64,000 nucleotides of DNA from Jidongwangia harbinensis (GCF_020216025.1 NZ_JAIWNC010000009.1:124001-188000), one strand, 5' to 3'; numbered from the stretch's first letter, positions 41,640-50,449 are shown. The notes: generated by a model from the sequence alone, not told the origin. Numbers and translations are program-made.

Positions 41640-42704
41640 ATGAGCCACACCGTCCAGACGGCTCCGGCGCCGACGCCGTCGGAGCCCACCAACCGGGTCA
41701 CCCTCGGGTGGACCAACCGGGTCCTCGCCCGGCCCGAGGTGGGCGCGCTCGTCGCGGCCGTCATCATCTTCGTCTTCTTCCTGTCGGCCGCGCCGTCGTT
41801 CCGCTCGGCCGAGTCGTTCTTCACCGTGCTCTACCAGTCGTCCACCATCGGCATCGTGGCGGTCGCCGTCGGCCTGCTGATGATCGGCGGCGAGTTCGAC
41901 CTGTCGGCCGGCGTCATCGTCTACACCGGCGGCCTGGTGAACTCCATGCTGTGCTGGTACTTCGGCATGAACCTCTGGGTCGGCGCGCTGGTCTCGCTGG
42001 CGTTCTGTTTGGCCATCGGTTTCCTCAACGGCTATCTGGTGATGCGCACCGGCATCCCCAGCTTCCTGATCACCCTGGGTACGTTCTTCGTGCTGCAGGG
42101 CGCCAACCTCGGCGTCACCAAGCTGGTCACCGGTTCGGTGTCCAGCCCGGACATCAGCCGGATCGACGGGTACGACTCGCTCGGCGCGATCTTCTCGTCC
42201 AGCTTCAAGATCGGCCCGGTGACCGTGTGGATCACGGTGCTCTGGTGGCTGCTGTTCGTCGCCCTGGCGGCCTGGGTGCTGACCCGGACCCGGACCGGTA
42301 ACTGGATCTACGCGGTCGGCGGTGCCCCGGACAGCGCCCGCGCGGTCGGCGTACCGGTGATCAAGACCAAGATCGGCCTGTTCATGACCGTGTCGTTCCT
42401 CGGCTGGTTCGTCGGGATGCACACGCTGTACCGGTTCAACACGCTGCAGGCCGGCAACGGCGTCGGCAACGAGTTCCTCTACATCATCGCCGCGGTGGTC
42501 GGCGGCACGCTGCTCACCGGCGGCTTCGGCAACGCGGTCGGCGTCGCGATCGGCGCCTTCATCTTCGGCATGACCAGCCTGGGCATCGTGTACGCCGGCT
42601 GGGACCCGAACTGGTTCCGGGCCTTCCTCGGCGTGATGCTGCTGCTCGCCGTCCTGGTCAACCTGTACGTCAAACGCCTCTCCACGGCGCGGAAGGTGGG
42701 ATGA
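41640..42704 (+). CDS. Sugar/inositol ABC transporter permease (RbsC-like)
   Basis: This 354-residue permease of the branched-chain/ribose type has about nine to ten helices. Family marks are LLMIGGEFDLSAGVIVYTGG, GFLNGYLVMRTGIPSFLITLGT and GGTLLTGGFGNAVGVAIGAF; the EAA-like GGAPDSARAVGV loop contacts the ATPase. ATG 41640 opens 25 bp after the receptor gene. It ends with ATGA overlapping the ATPase gene. Confidence 0.93.
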   Translation: MSHTVQTAPAPTPSEPTNRVTLGWTNRVLARPEVGALVAAVIIFVFFLSAAPSFRSAESFFTVLYQSSTIGIVAVAVGLLMIGGEFDLSAGVIVYTGGLVNSMLCWYFGMNLWVGALVSLAFCLAIGFLNGYLVMRTGIPSFLITLGTFFVLQGANLGVTKLVTGSVSSPDISRIDGYDSLGAIFSSSFKIGPVTVWITVLWWLLFVALAAWVLTRTRTGNWIYAVGGAPDSARAVGVPVIKTKIGLFMTVSFLGWFVGMHTLYRFNTLQAGNGVGNEFLYIIAAVVGGTLLTGGFGNAVGVAIGAFIFGMTSLGIVYAGWDPNWFRAFLGVMLLLAVLVNLYVKRLSTARKVG

Positions 42705-43522
42705 CCGTGACCGACACCCTGGCCCAGCACGCCGACGCCAACCTCACCAAGGGCGAGCCGCTGATCGAGACCATCGGCATCGGCAAGAGTTACGGCGCGA
42801 TCCGGGCACTGCGCGGCATCGACCTGCGGGTCAACGCCGGCGAGGTGACCTGCGTGCTCGGCGACAACGGCGCAGGCAAGTCGACGCTCATCAAGATCAT
42901 GTCCGGGTTGCACCGGCACAGCGAGGGCACGCTCAAGGTGGACGGCCGCGAGATCACCCTCTCGTCCCCGCGGGAGGCCCTGGACCACGGCATCGCGACC
43001 GTGTACCAGGACCTCGCCGTGGTGCCGCTGATGGAGGTCTGGCGGAACTTCTTCCTCGGCTCCGAGCTGACCGGCGGGCGCTTCCCGCTGGCCCCGCTGA
43101 AGACCCGGCAGATGAAGCGGATCGCCGACGAGGAACTGCGCAAGATGGGCATCGTGGTCAAGAACATCGACCAGCCCATCGGCACCCTCTCCGGCGGCCA
43201 GCGGCAGTGCGTGGCGATCGCCCGCGCGGTCTACTTCGGTGCCCGGGTGCTGATCCTGGACGAGCCGACCGCCGCGCTCGGCGTCAAGCAGTCCGGCGTG
43301 GTGCTCAAGTACGTCGCGGCGGCCCGCGACGCCGGCCTCGGCGTCGTGTTCATCACCCACAACCCGCACCACGCGTACCTGGTCGGCGACCACTTCGTGA
43401 TCCTGAAGCTGGGCACCACGGCCCTGGACCGCAACCGCGCCGACGTCACCCTCGACGAACTGACCACCCAGATGGCCGGCGGCGACGAACTCACCGAACT
43501 GTCCCACGAACTCGGCCGCTGA
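42701..43522 (+). CDS. Sugar/inositol ABC transporter ATP-binding protein (single-cassette)
   Basis: This 273-residue ATPase has one nucleotide-binding domain: Walker A LGDNGAGKST, Q-loop in VYQDLAVVPLM, signature LSGGQRQCVAIARA, Walker B VLILDEPTAAL and His-switch TH. The sugar-type ATPases of this permease class often carry two cassettes; this one is single, so it would act as a homodimer. It overlaps the permease gene by 4 bp. Confidence 0.93.
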   Translation: MTVTDTLAQHADANLTKGEPLIETIGIGKSYGAIRALRGIDLRVNAGEVTCVLGDNGAGKSTLIKIMSGLHRHSEGTLKVDGREITLSSPREALDHGIATVYQDLAVVPLMEVWRNFFLGSELTGGRFPLAPLKTRQMKRIADEELRKMGIVVKNIDQPIGTLSGGQRQCVAIARAVYFGARVLILDEPTAALGVKQSGVVLKYVAAARDAGLGVVFITHNPHHAYLVGDHFVILKLGTTALDRNRADVTLDELTTQMAGGDELTELSHELGR

Positions 43523-43535
43523 GAAGGGTGTGCGC

Positions 43536-44555
43536 ATGCTGAGAGTCGGAGTGATCGGCACCGGGATGATCGGCCGGGACCACATCCGGCGGATGACCCG
43601 GGTCCTGGCCGGCGTCGAGGTGACCGCGGTGACCGACGTGGACACCGCGACCGCCCGGCAGGTCGCCGCGGGCCTGTCCGGCGCCACCGTGCACGCCAGC
43701 GGCACGGACCTGATCGCCGACCCGGCCGTCGACGCGGTGGTGGTCTGCTCCTGGGGACCCACCCACGAGCAGTACGTGCTCGGGTCGATCGCGGCCGGCA
43801 AACCGGTGTTCTGCGAGAAGCCGCTGGCCACCACGCAGCAGGCCTGCCTGCGGATCGTCGAGGCGGAGGTCGGGTACGGCGGCCGGCTGGTCCAGGTCGG
43901 CTACATGCGCCGGTACGACGAGGCGTACCGGGCCCTCAAGGCGGTGGTGGACACCGGCGAGCTCGGCGCCCCGCTGCTCATGCACTGCGCGCACCGCAAC
44001 GCCGCCGTGCCCGGCTTCTACGAGAAGGAGTCGGCGATCACCGACACCGCGGTGCACGAGATCGACATGGTGCGCTGGATGTTCGGCGAGGAGGTCGCCG
44101 CCGCCCGGGTGCTGGTGCCGCGGCGCAGCCGCAACGGCGGCGACCTGCAGGACCCGCTGCTGCTGATCCTGGAGATGGCCGGCGGTGCCCTGGTCGACGT
44201 GGAGATCTCGGTGAACATCCGGTACGGCTACGACATTCGCGGTGAGGTGGTCGGCGAGAACGGCACCGCCGCGCTGGGCGAGCTGAGCCCGGTCACGGTG
44301 CGGCGCAACCAGCAGGTGGTGACCCCGGTGCCGGCCGACTGGCGGGAGCGGTTCCTCCGCGCGTACGACGTGGAGCTGCAGGAGTGGGTCGACGCGATCA
44401 CCGGCGCCGGGGTGCCGCTCGGGCCCAGCGCGTGGGACGGGTACGCGGCCGCGGTGGTCTCCGACGCCGGGGTGGCCGCGCTGCGTTCCGGCGAACGGGT
44501 CGGCGTGACGCTCGCCGACCGGCCGAAGCTCTACACCGCGGAGGTGGCGGCGTGA
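43536..44555 (+). CDS. iolG: Inositol 2-dehydrogenase (Gfo/Idh/MocA family)
   Basis: This 339-residue NAD-dependent dehydrogenase oxidises myo-inositol to 2-keto-myo-inositol, the first step of the pathway. It has the Rossmann motif VGVIGTGMIGRDHIRR, the EKPLA motif with catalytic Lys95, and DTAVHEIDMVRW with Asp170 and His174. ATG 43536 follows AAGGG; a GTG at 43530 is less likely. It lies 13 bp after the ATPase gene. Confidence 0.93.
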   Translation: MLRVGVIGTGMIGRDHIRRMTRVLAGVEVTAVTDVDTATARQVAAGLSGATVHASGTDLIADPAVDAVVVCSWGPTHEQYVLGSIAAGKPVFCEKPLATTQQACLRIVEAEVGYGGRLVQVGYMRRYDEAYRALKAVVDTGELGAPLLMHCAHRNAAVPGFYEKESAITDTAVHEIDMVRWMFGEEVAAARVLVPRRSRNGGDLQDPLLLILEMAGGALVDVEISVNIRYGYDIRGEVVGENGTAALGELSPVTVRRNQQVVTPVPADWRERFLRAYDVELQEWVDAITGAGVPLGPSAWDGYAAAVVSDAGVAALRSGERVGVTLADRPKLYTAEVAA

Positions 44556-45421
44556 GGATCGCGCTGGATCCGTACATGTTGCGCTCGGTGCCGTTGCTGG
44601 AGCTGCCCCGGGTGGTGGCCGGCCTGGGGTACCACCACCTCGAGCTGTCCCCGCGCGACGACTTCCTGCCGTTCTTCCTGCACCCGCGGGCCGACCGGGC
44701 GACGGTCGCCGCGTTCCGCCGGGAGCTGGCCGCGGCCGAGGTGCAGGTCGCCAGCGTGCTGCCGCTGTACAAGTGGTCCGGACCCGACGAGGACGAACGG
44801 CAGGCCGCGGTCCGGTACTGGAAGCGGGCCATCCAGATCACCGTGGATCTCGGCGTCACGGTGATGAACTCCGAGTTCAACGGCCGGCCGGAGCGGGCCG
44901 CGGCCAGCGAGGCGCAGTTCTGGCGCTCGCTGGAGGAACTGCTGCCGGTCTTCGAGCGCGAGGGGGTACGCCTGGTCCTGGAGCCGCACCCGGACGACTT
45001 CGTGGAGGACGGGGTGGCCGGCGTGAACCTGGTCAAGGGCATCGACTCCGACCTGGTCAGCTTCCTGTACTGCGCACCGCACACGTTCCACCAGGGCGGC
45101 GACCTGGCCGCGGTGATCCGGCACGCCGGACCGCTGCTGACCCAGGTGCACCTCGCCGACTCGTTCGACCACCGCGGTTCGTCCGGGCTCCGCTACATCG
45201 TCAACCCGCCCGGCTCCACCGTGCGCGTGCACCAGCACCTGGACATCGGCCAGGGCGAGGTGGACTGGGACCTGTTCTTCGGCACGCTCGCCGAGGTCGG
45301 GTTCGACGGCATCGCCACGGTCTGCGTGTTCGCCTGGGAGGAGCGAGCCGAACAGAGCGCCCGGCACAACCTGGCGCTGATCAACCAGTACCGGGAGAAG
45401 GCGGCCGCCGGGTCAGGCTGA
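44552..45421 (+). CDS. Sugar-phosphate isomerase/epimerase (IolH/IolI-like)
   Basis: This 289-residue TIM-barrel protein of the AP-endonuclease-2 family has LGYHHLELSPRDD, VMNSEFNGRP (metal Glu), VRLVLEPHPDDF, TQVHLADSFDH and HQHLDIGQGEVDW. It closes the iol operon, where iolH and iolI genes of the same fold act on inosose. The exact reaction is not settled by sequence. The GTG overlaps the iolG stop. It ends in a 9-bp convergent overlap with the next gene. Confidence 0.88.
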   Translation: MRIALDPYMLRSVPLLELPRVVAGLGYHHLELSPRDDFLPFFLHPRADRATVAAFRRELAAAEVQVASVLPLYKWSGPDEDERQAAVRYWKRAIQITVDLGVTVMNSEFNGRPERAAASEAQFWRSLEELLPVFEREGVRLVLEPHPDDFVEDGVAGVNLVKGIDSDLVSFLYCAPHTFHQGGDLAAVIRHAGPLLTQVHLADSFDHRGSSGLRYIVNPPGSTVRVHQHLDIGQGEVDWDLFFGTLAEVGFDGIATVCVFAWEERAEQSARHNLALINQYREKAAAGSG

Positions 45422-47044
45422 CGGCGGGGTGAGGCCGTAGGCCCGGATCACGGTCTGGTCGACCCGGTTGCCGGCGGTGTCGGCCGCCGTCGCCCGGAGC
45501 GAGACGTAGCCGCTCGCCGGGTGGGTGACCAGCCCGCTGCGTGCGTCGCCGGTGCCGGTGAGCGGCACCGCCGACCAGGTCGCGCCGTCGTCGAAGGACG
45601 CCTCCAGGCGAACCGTGGCGACGGCCGGGCTGGCCGGGTCGTGCCGCTCGACCCACAGCGCCAGCGGGAACGCGGCCCCGCCGGGCGCCCGGCCGTCGGC
45701 GTCGAGGGCGGCCCGGTACCGCACCGCGAGCAGCGGCACGGCGGGGCGCTCCCGGTCCGCCGGGAACGTCCACTCGATGTGCTGCCGCACCGCCAGGTCG
45801 GACCAGGGCGCGGCCCGGTAGGCGTCGACGGCCAGCCGCAGCGGCCCGTCCGGGACCGTGCCGGCGGGCAGGTGGCAGGCGCAGTGGCCGGGCCGGGGCT
45901 CGGTGTAGAGCAGCCGGCCGTCGGCGCCGGTCAGCCGGGTCTCGCCGGTGACGTACGGGTACGCCGGGTAGCTGCTGTCCAGCGGCGTGCTGTAGTGCCC
46001 CGGGCCGGCGTCCGCGAACAGCGGGATGCGGACCAGCAGCGTGTCGTCCGCCCAGAAGACGTACCCGGCGGTGCCCGGTTGCCGGTGCGCCACGGCCGGG
46101 CCGAGCGGGGCCCGGCCGAACGCCAGGGTGCCGGTGCCGGCGGTGCGGAACACCGCATTGACCGAGTACCGGTCGACGCCGGCCGCCGGGTCGCAGTCGC
46201 CGCCCATGAACTCGGTGGTCAGCGCCCAGAGGGGATCGGCGCCGGGGGAGAACGCGACGGTGAACGGCGGCCGGTCCGGCGGGCCCAGCGGGATCCGTTC
46301 GGTGTACTGCCACGGTGATCCGGACCGGGTCGCGCTCAGCTCCAGAGTCGCGCACGCCGGCCGGCCCTGCCCGGCCACGGTGACCGTGCGGACGGCCAGC
46401 TCGCGCACCCGCGCGGTGAACCGCAACCGGGGTGGCACGCCGTCGCGCAGGTCGCGCACGACGACGTACGCCTGCCGTGCGGTCGTCGCGCCGCCGCCGG
46501 TGAGCGTGGCGTAGATCCGGGCCCGGAGGCCGGGTGCGGCCGCGGTCGGCGTGAGGTAGGCGTCGATGTCCGCGGGCAGGCTGGCGGCGTACCGGATGGT
46601 GTGCCCGGGGGTGGGCTGGAGGAACTCGATCGCGCCGCCGTGCCGGCGGGCGCCGGGCCGGTCGACCCGGACGTCCACCCGCTCGGCGGTGCGGGCGTCC
46701 AGCACCAGCGCGGTGTCCCGGTCGAGCCGGATCCGGGGCAGCACGACGGTGCTGACCGAGTCCGGGTCGCGGGTCTGCACGAACCCGTACGCCTGGTAGG
46801 CGCCGGCCGGCAGGTGGACCGTGCCGGCGCCGTCCCGGACGCCGAACGGCATCTGCTCGCCGGTGGCCAGGTCGTACAGGTCGACCCAGGTGTCGGCGTC
46901 GGCCGGCGGCCGGCCGGTGCGGTCGATCAGGGTCAGGCTCAGCCGGTGGCCGGCGGTGGCCGCGACGGCCGGAACGGCCGGCGCGGCGATCAGCAGGACG
47001 AGGCCGGCGAGGCAGCGGCCGGCGCGCGATACGAACCTCCGCAT
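45413..47044 (-). CDS. Secreted beta-rich protein resembling the ancillary region of actinobacterial S8 peptidases, without a protease domain
   Basis: This 543-residue secreted protein has a signal peptide (MRRFVSRAGRCLAGLVLLIA ending near AVAA). The body starts HRLSLTLIDRTGRPPADADT, then TWVDLYDLATGEQMPF and VHLPAGAYQAYGF. This layout resembles the regions that follow the catalytic domain in large streptomycete subtilisins, but no Asp-His-Ser triad or S8 motif is present. Five further beta-sandwich segments follow (SYPAYPYVTGETRLTG, AVPLTGTGDARSGLVTHPASG). Function unknown. It is monocistronic, convergent with the iol operon. Confidence 0.7.
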   Translation of the reverse strand: MRRFVSRAGRCLAGLVLLIAAPAVPAVAATAGHRLSLTLIDRTGRPPADADTWVDLYDLATGEQMPFGVRDGAGTVHLPAGAYQAYGFVQTRDPDSVSTVVLPRIRLDRDTALVLDARTAERVDVRVDRPGARRHGGAIEFLQPTPGHTIRYAASLPADIDAYLTPTAAAPGLRARIYATLTGGGATTARQAYVVVRDLRDGVPPRLRFTARVRELAVRTVTVAGQGRPACATLELSATRSGSPWQYTERIPLGPPDRPPFTVAFSPGADPLWALTTEFMGGDCDPAAGVDRYSVNAVFRTAGTGTLAFGRAPLGPAVAHRQPGTAGYVFWADDTLLVRIPLFADAGPGHYSTPLDSSYPAYPYVTGETRLTGADGRLLYTEPRPGHCACHLPAGTVPDGPLRLAVDAYRAAPWSDLAVRQHIEWTFPADRERPAVPLLAVRYRAALDADGRAPGGAAFPLALWVERHDPASPAVATVRLEASFDDGATWSAVPLTGTGDARSGLVTHPASGYVSLRATAADTAGNRVDQTVIRAYGLTPPSA

Positions 47045-47114
47045 GCCGTCATGGTTTCCGCCCCGGCCGCGAGATCACAATGTCCGACATCCGCCACCAG
47101 GGCGGCGCCGAGGG

Positions 47115-48119
47115 TCAGACGCCGGCCCGCCGGGCCGCGGCGAGCAGGTTCTCCGCCGCCATCCGCAGCCCCTCCACCTGCCCGAACTCCTGGTCCTCGT
47201 GCTCGATGTTGACCGCCATCTCCGGGTCGACGGCGTGCAGCGCGCGCAGGAACGGCACCCAGAAGTCCGCGACGCCGTGCCCGCGGCCGACCGCCACGAA
47301 CTCCCAGGCCGGCCGGTCCGGCCACTGGTTCAGCGTGTTCCGGCCGCCCAGCCCGACCGGGTTCCGGTCGGCCGGCGTGCGGGTGAACCGGTCGTCCAGC
47401 ACGCCGACCAGCCGGACGTTGTCCGGGTTGATCCGGGTGTCCTTGGCGGCGGCGTGGAACACCAGGTCGCCCAGGTGCTCGACGCAGGCCACCGGGTCCA
47501 TGCCCTGCCAGAACAGGTGGCTGGGGTCCAGTTCGGCGCCGACGTGGGTGGCGTTCGTCTGCTCCACCAGGCGCTGCAGCGTGGGCGGGTTGAACACCAG
47601 GTTCTGCGGGTGCATCTCGATGCACACCTTGACGTCGGCGTCGGCCGCGCGGGCGGCGATGTCCCGCCAGAACGGGACCGCGATGTCGTGCCACTGGTGG
47701 TCCAGGATGTCCAGGTACTGGCTGTCCCACGGGTTCACCACCCAGTTCGCCACGGTGCCGCCCGGCTGGGCGGCGGGCAGGCCGGACATGGTGACCACCC
47801 GCCGTACCCCGAGCAGTGCGGCGACCTCGATCGCCCGCCGCAGGTCGGCGGCGTGCCGGGGGCCCACCTCGGGATCCGGGTTGAGCGGGTTGCCGTTGAC
47901 GTTCAGGCCGGTCAGCGTGATCCCGGCCTGCGCGAACCGGCCCAGGTAGTCCTCCCGGGCGCCGGCGCTGGCCAGCAGGTCGCCGACCGGCAGGTGCGGG
48001 GCCGGGACGAACCCGCCGGCGTTGATCTCGGCGCCGGTCAGGCCCAGCTCGCCGAGGATCTTGAGGGTCTCGTCCAGGGAACGGTCGTGCAGGCAGGCGG
48101 TGTACGCGCCGAGTTTCAT
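47115..48119 (-). CDS. Sugar-phosphate isomerase/epimerase
   Basis: This 334-residue TIM-barrel protein of the xylose isomerase-like family has LGAYTACLHDRSLDETLKIL, TGLNVNGNPL, VCIEMHPQNLVFNPPTL (metal Glu), GAELDPSHLFWQGMD (metal Asp and His) and EHEDQEF. It pairs with the Gfo/Idh gene just upstream (12 bp). Together they likely epimerise or isomerise a sugar or cyclitol; the substrate is unknown. ATG 48119 follows AAAGG. Confidence 0.88.
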   Translation of the reverse strand: MKLGAYTACLHDRSLDETLKILGELGLTGAEINAGGFVPAPHLPVGDLLASAGAREDYLGRFAQAGITLTGLNVNGNPLNPDPEVGPRHAADLRRAIEVAALLGVRRVVTMSGLPAAQPGGTVANWVVNPWDSQYLDILDHQWHDIAVPFWRDIAARAADADVKVCIEMHPQNLVFNPPTLQRLVEQTNATHVGAELDPSHLFWQGMDPVACVEHLGDLVFHAAAKDTRINPDNVRLVGVLDDRFTRTPADRNPVGLGGRNTLNQWPDRPAWEFVAVGRGHGVADFWVPFLRALHAVDPEMAVNIEHEDQEFGQVEGLRMAAENLLAAARRAGV

Positions 48120-48131
48120 CGGGGGGCCTTT

Positions 48132-49340
48132 CTAGACGGAGTCAGAAATTTGCATGGGTTTTCCGCCGCGGGTGGGCTCAGGCTTGTCGGTGGCGGCCAC
48201 GACCGCTTCGAGGACCTTGAGGTTGTGCAGGCCGTGCGCCATGTCCGGGCACGGCGGCAGCCGGTCCAGGCCGGCGATCTGGTCCAGGAACGCGCGGGCC
48301 TGGAAGACGAAGAGGTCGTTCTGCCCGTGGCCCACGGTGGGGAAGTCCATCGGCAGGCCACCGCCGAGGTACGGGTGCCACGGCCCGAGCGGCACCGTGC
48401 GGACGCCGTTGACCGGCTGGGCCGGGCCGCCGTCGACGATGCTGAACTCGGCCGGCCGGGTGAGGTCGAACGAGGCGGTGCCGTTCTCGCAGAACAGGTC
48501 CAGCTTCAGCGTGTTGGCGTGCCCGTACGCCACCCGGGACAGGGCGAACGTGCCCACCGCGCCGCCCGGGTAGCTCGCGGTGAAGGTGCAGATGTCCTCG
48601 TTCTCCACCGGCACCCGGTCGGCGCTGACCCGGACCCCGCCGGCGTGGCCGACCGCGACGCCGAGCGGCCGGGGCCGGTCGGTGACCAGCGTCGCCATCG
48701 TGGTGCCCTGCACCCCGGCGGTCGCGCCGCAGAAGAACTCGGCCAGGTCGGTCAGGTGGCTGCCGATGTCGGCGAGCACGCCGGAGCCCGGGCCGCCCCG
48801 GTAGCGCCAGCTCATCGGGCGGTCCGGGTCGACGCCGTAGTCGCACCAGTAGTTGCCGACCAGGTGCCGGACCGGCCCCAGCCCGCCCTCGGTGACCTGC
48901 TGCCGGATCGCGCTGATCGCGGGGGAGCGGCGGAACGTGAAGCCGACCGCGTTCACCACGCCCGGGGCGGACTCGGCGGCGTCCACCATGGCCTGGGCGT
49001 CCGCCACGCTGGGCGCGAGCGGCTTCTCGCAGAGCACGTGCTTGCCGGCGGCGAGCGCGGCCTCGGTGATCTCCCGGTGCAGGCCGTTGGCGACGGCCAC
49101 GCTGACCGCGTCCACGTCCGGCGCATCGATCACCGCCCGCCAGTCCGTCTCGGCGCGGGCGAAGCCGTACCGCCGGGCGGCGTCGGTGGCGAACGGCGCG
49201 TGCACGTCCGCGACGGCGACCAGGCGGGCCGCCGGCGCGTCGAGGTCGTAGACGGTGGCGGCGTTGCGGTAGGCGGCGGCGTGGGCGCGGCCGACCATGC
49301 CCGCGCCGATCACGGCCACGCCGACGGGTGCAGATGCCAT
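48132..49340 (-). CDS. Gfo/Idh/MocA-family oxidoreductase with repeat-derived C-terminal tail
   Basis: This 402-residue NAD(P)-dependent dehydrogenase has VAVIGAGMVGRAHAAAY, EKPLAP with the catalytic Lys, FRRSPAISAIRQ and DIGSHLTDLAEFF with the Asp and His of the family. The last 16 residues (PEPTRGGKPMQISDSV) come from the dispersed 3'-end element read through in this frame, so the original stop may lie earlier. It is under the LacI gene at 49445; the palindrome at 49372-49385 lies 31 nt upstream of its ATG. Confidence 0.9.
   Translation of the reverse strand: MASAPVGVAVIGAGMVGRAHAAAYRNAATVYDLDAPAARLVAVADVHAPFATDAARRYGFARAETDWRAVIDAPDVDAVSVAVANGLHREITEAALAAGKHVLCEKPLAPSVADAQAMVDAAESAPGVVNAVGFTFRRSPAISAIRQQVTEGGLGPVRHLVGNYWCDYGVDPDRPMSWRYRGGPGSGVLADIGSHLTDLAEFFCGATAGVQGTTMATLVTDRPRPLGVAVGHAGGVRVSADRVPVENEDICTFTASYPGGAVGTFALSRVAYGHANTLKLDLFCENGTASFDLTRPAEFSIVDGGPAQPVNGVRTVPLGPWHPYLGGGLPMDFPTVGHGQNDLFVFQARAFLDQIAGLDRLPPCPDMAHGLHNLKVLEAVVAATDKPEPTRGGKPMQISDSV
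48145..48180 (-). repeat. Dispersed 3'-end element, copy C
   Basis: On the minus strand this reads tgagcccacccgcgg, then cggaaaaccc, then atgcaaattt. It is inside the coding frame of the Gfo/Idh gene rather than after it, but is still at the 3' end and in the sense orientation. It matches copy B over about 36 bp and copy A over 25 bp. Confidence 0.9.
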
Positions 49341-49371
49341 GGGGGTCCTCCGGGCTGCTGCGAACGCGCGT

Positions 49372-49385
49372 TTAAAGCGCTTTAA
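49372..49385. promoter_or_regulatory. Perfect palindromic operator between the dehydrogenase and LacI genes
   Basis: TTAAAGCGCTTTAA, a perfect 14-bp palindrome with central CG, lies 31 nt before the dehydrogenase ATG and 59 nt before the LacI GTG. It has the typical form of a LacI operator. Confidence 0.8.
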
Positions 49386-49444
49386 TAGCGAGTACTATCC
49401 GAGGTGACTTCGATGGATGTCAAGGTTTCGCGGGGGGTCGATCG

Positions 49445-50431
49445 GTGGATCAACGTCCACGGCTGGAGGACGTCGCGGCGCGCGTGGGCGTCTCCACCGC
49501 GTCGGTGTCGCTGGTGCTGCGCGGCGCGCCCGGCCCCAGCGAGGCCACCCGGCGGCGGGTGCTGGAGGCGGCCGCCGCCCTCGGCTACCGGGCCGACCGC
49601 TCGGCCAGCATGCTCGCCCGGCGGCGCCGGCACCTGCTCGGCGTGATGCTCGACGTGCGCAGCCCGTTCCACGCCGAGCTGGCCGAGGAGATCCAGGTCG
49701 AGGCGGACCGGATCGGGTACGAGGTGGTGCTGTCCACGCTGACCCGCAGCCACGACGAGCAGCGCGCGCTGTCCACCCTGCTGGACTTCCGGTGCGAGGC
49801 GTTGCTGCTGCTCGGCCCGGAGTCACCGGACGTGGCGCTGGGCAAGCTGGCCGCCCAGGTGCCGGTGGTGTCGATCGGCCGGCGGGCCCGGGACCCCGGC
49901 GTCGACGTGGTGCGCACCGCCGACGACGCGGGCGTCGCCGCGGCGCTCGAGCACCTGATCGGTCTCGGACACCGGCGCATCGCGTTCGTGGACGGCGGTC
50001 GCGGCGCGATCGCCGCCGTCCGCCGGCGCGGCTACCGCACCGCGATGCGGCGGGCCTCGCTCGACCCGCTGGTCGTGCCCGGCGACCACACCGAGGAGGG
50101 CGGCATCCTGGCCGGCCGGCTGCTGGCCGCGGCACCGGACCGGCCGACCGCCGTGGTCGCCTCCAACGACCGCTGCGCGGTGGGCCTGCTGGACGTGTTC
50201 GGCCGGGCCGGCATCGGCGTGCCGGCGCAGGTCTCCGTCGTCGGGTACGACGACAGCACGCTCGCCCGCCTCGTCCACGTCGACCTGACCACGGTCAACC
50301 AGGACGCGCCCGCGCAGGCGCGGCGGGCCGTGGCCGCCGCGGTGTCCCGGCTCGACGAGGGGCGTACCGAACGGGTCGAGGTGGTCCTGCGCCCCCGGCT
50401 CGTGGTCCGCGGCAGCACCGGGCCCGCCTGA
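49445..50431 (+). CDS. LacI-family transcriptional regulator
   Basis: This 328-residue repressor has the HTH (LEDVAARVGVSTASVSLVLR), hinge (RRRVLEAAAALGYRADRSAS) and a sugar-binding domain (LGVMLDVRSPFHAELAEEI, LGHRRIAFVDGG, PTAVVASNDRCAVGLLDVF, SVVGYDDSTLARLVHVDLTTV). Start is GTG 49445. It diverges from the dehydrogenase-isomerase pair and probably controls both through the palindrome at 49372-49385. The effector is unknown. Confidence 0.93.
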   Translation: MDQRPRLEDVAARVGVSTASVSLVLRGAPGPSEATRRRVLEAAAALGYRADRSASMLARRRRHLLGVMLDVRSPFHAELAEEIQVEADRIGYEVVLSTLTRSHDEQRALSTLLDFRCEALLLLGPESPDVALGKLAAQVPVVSIGRRARDPGVDVVRTADDAGVAAALEHLIGLGHRRIAFVDGGRGAIAAVRRRGYRTAMRRASLDPLVVPGDHTEEGGILAGRLLAAAPDRPTAVVASNDRCAVGLLDVFGRAGIGVPAQVSVVGYDDSTLARLVHVDLTTVNQDAPAQARRAVAAAVSRLDEGRTERVEVVLRPRLVVRGSTGPA

Positions 50432-50449
50432 GCCGTCCGGTGCGGCGGG

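Noticed and set aside
46821..49385. 854-codon plus-strand frame
   Set aside because: Shadow of three minus-strand genes with clear families.
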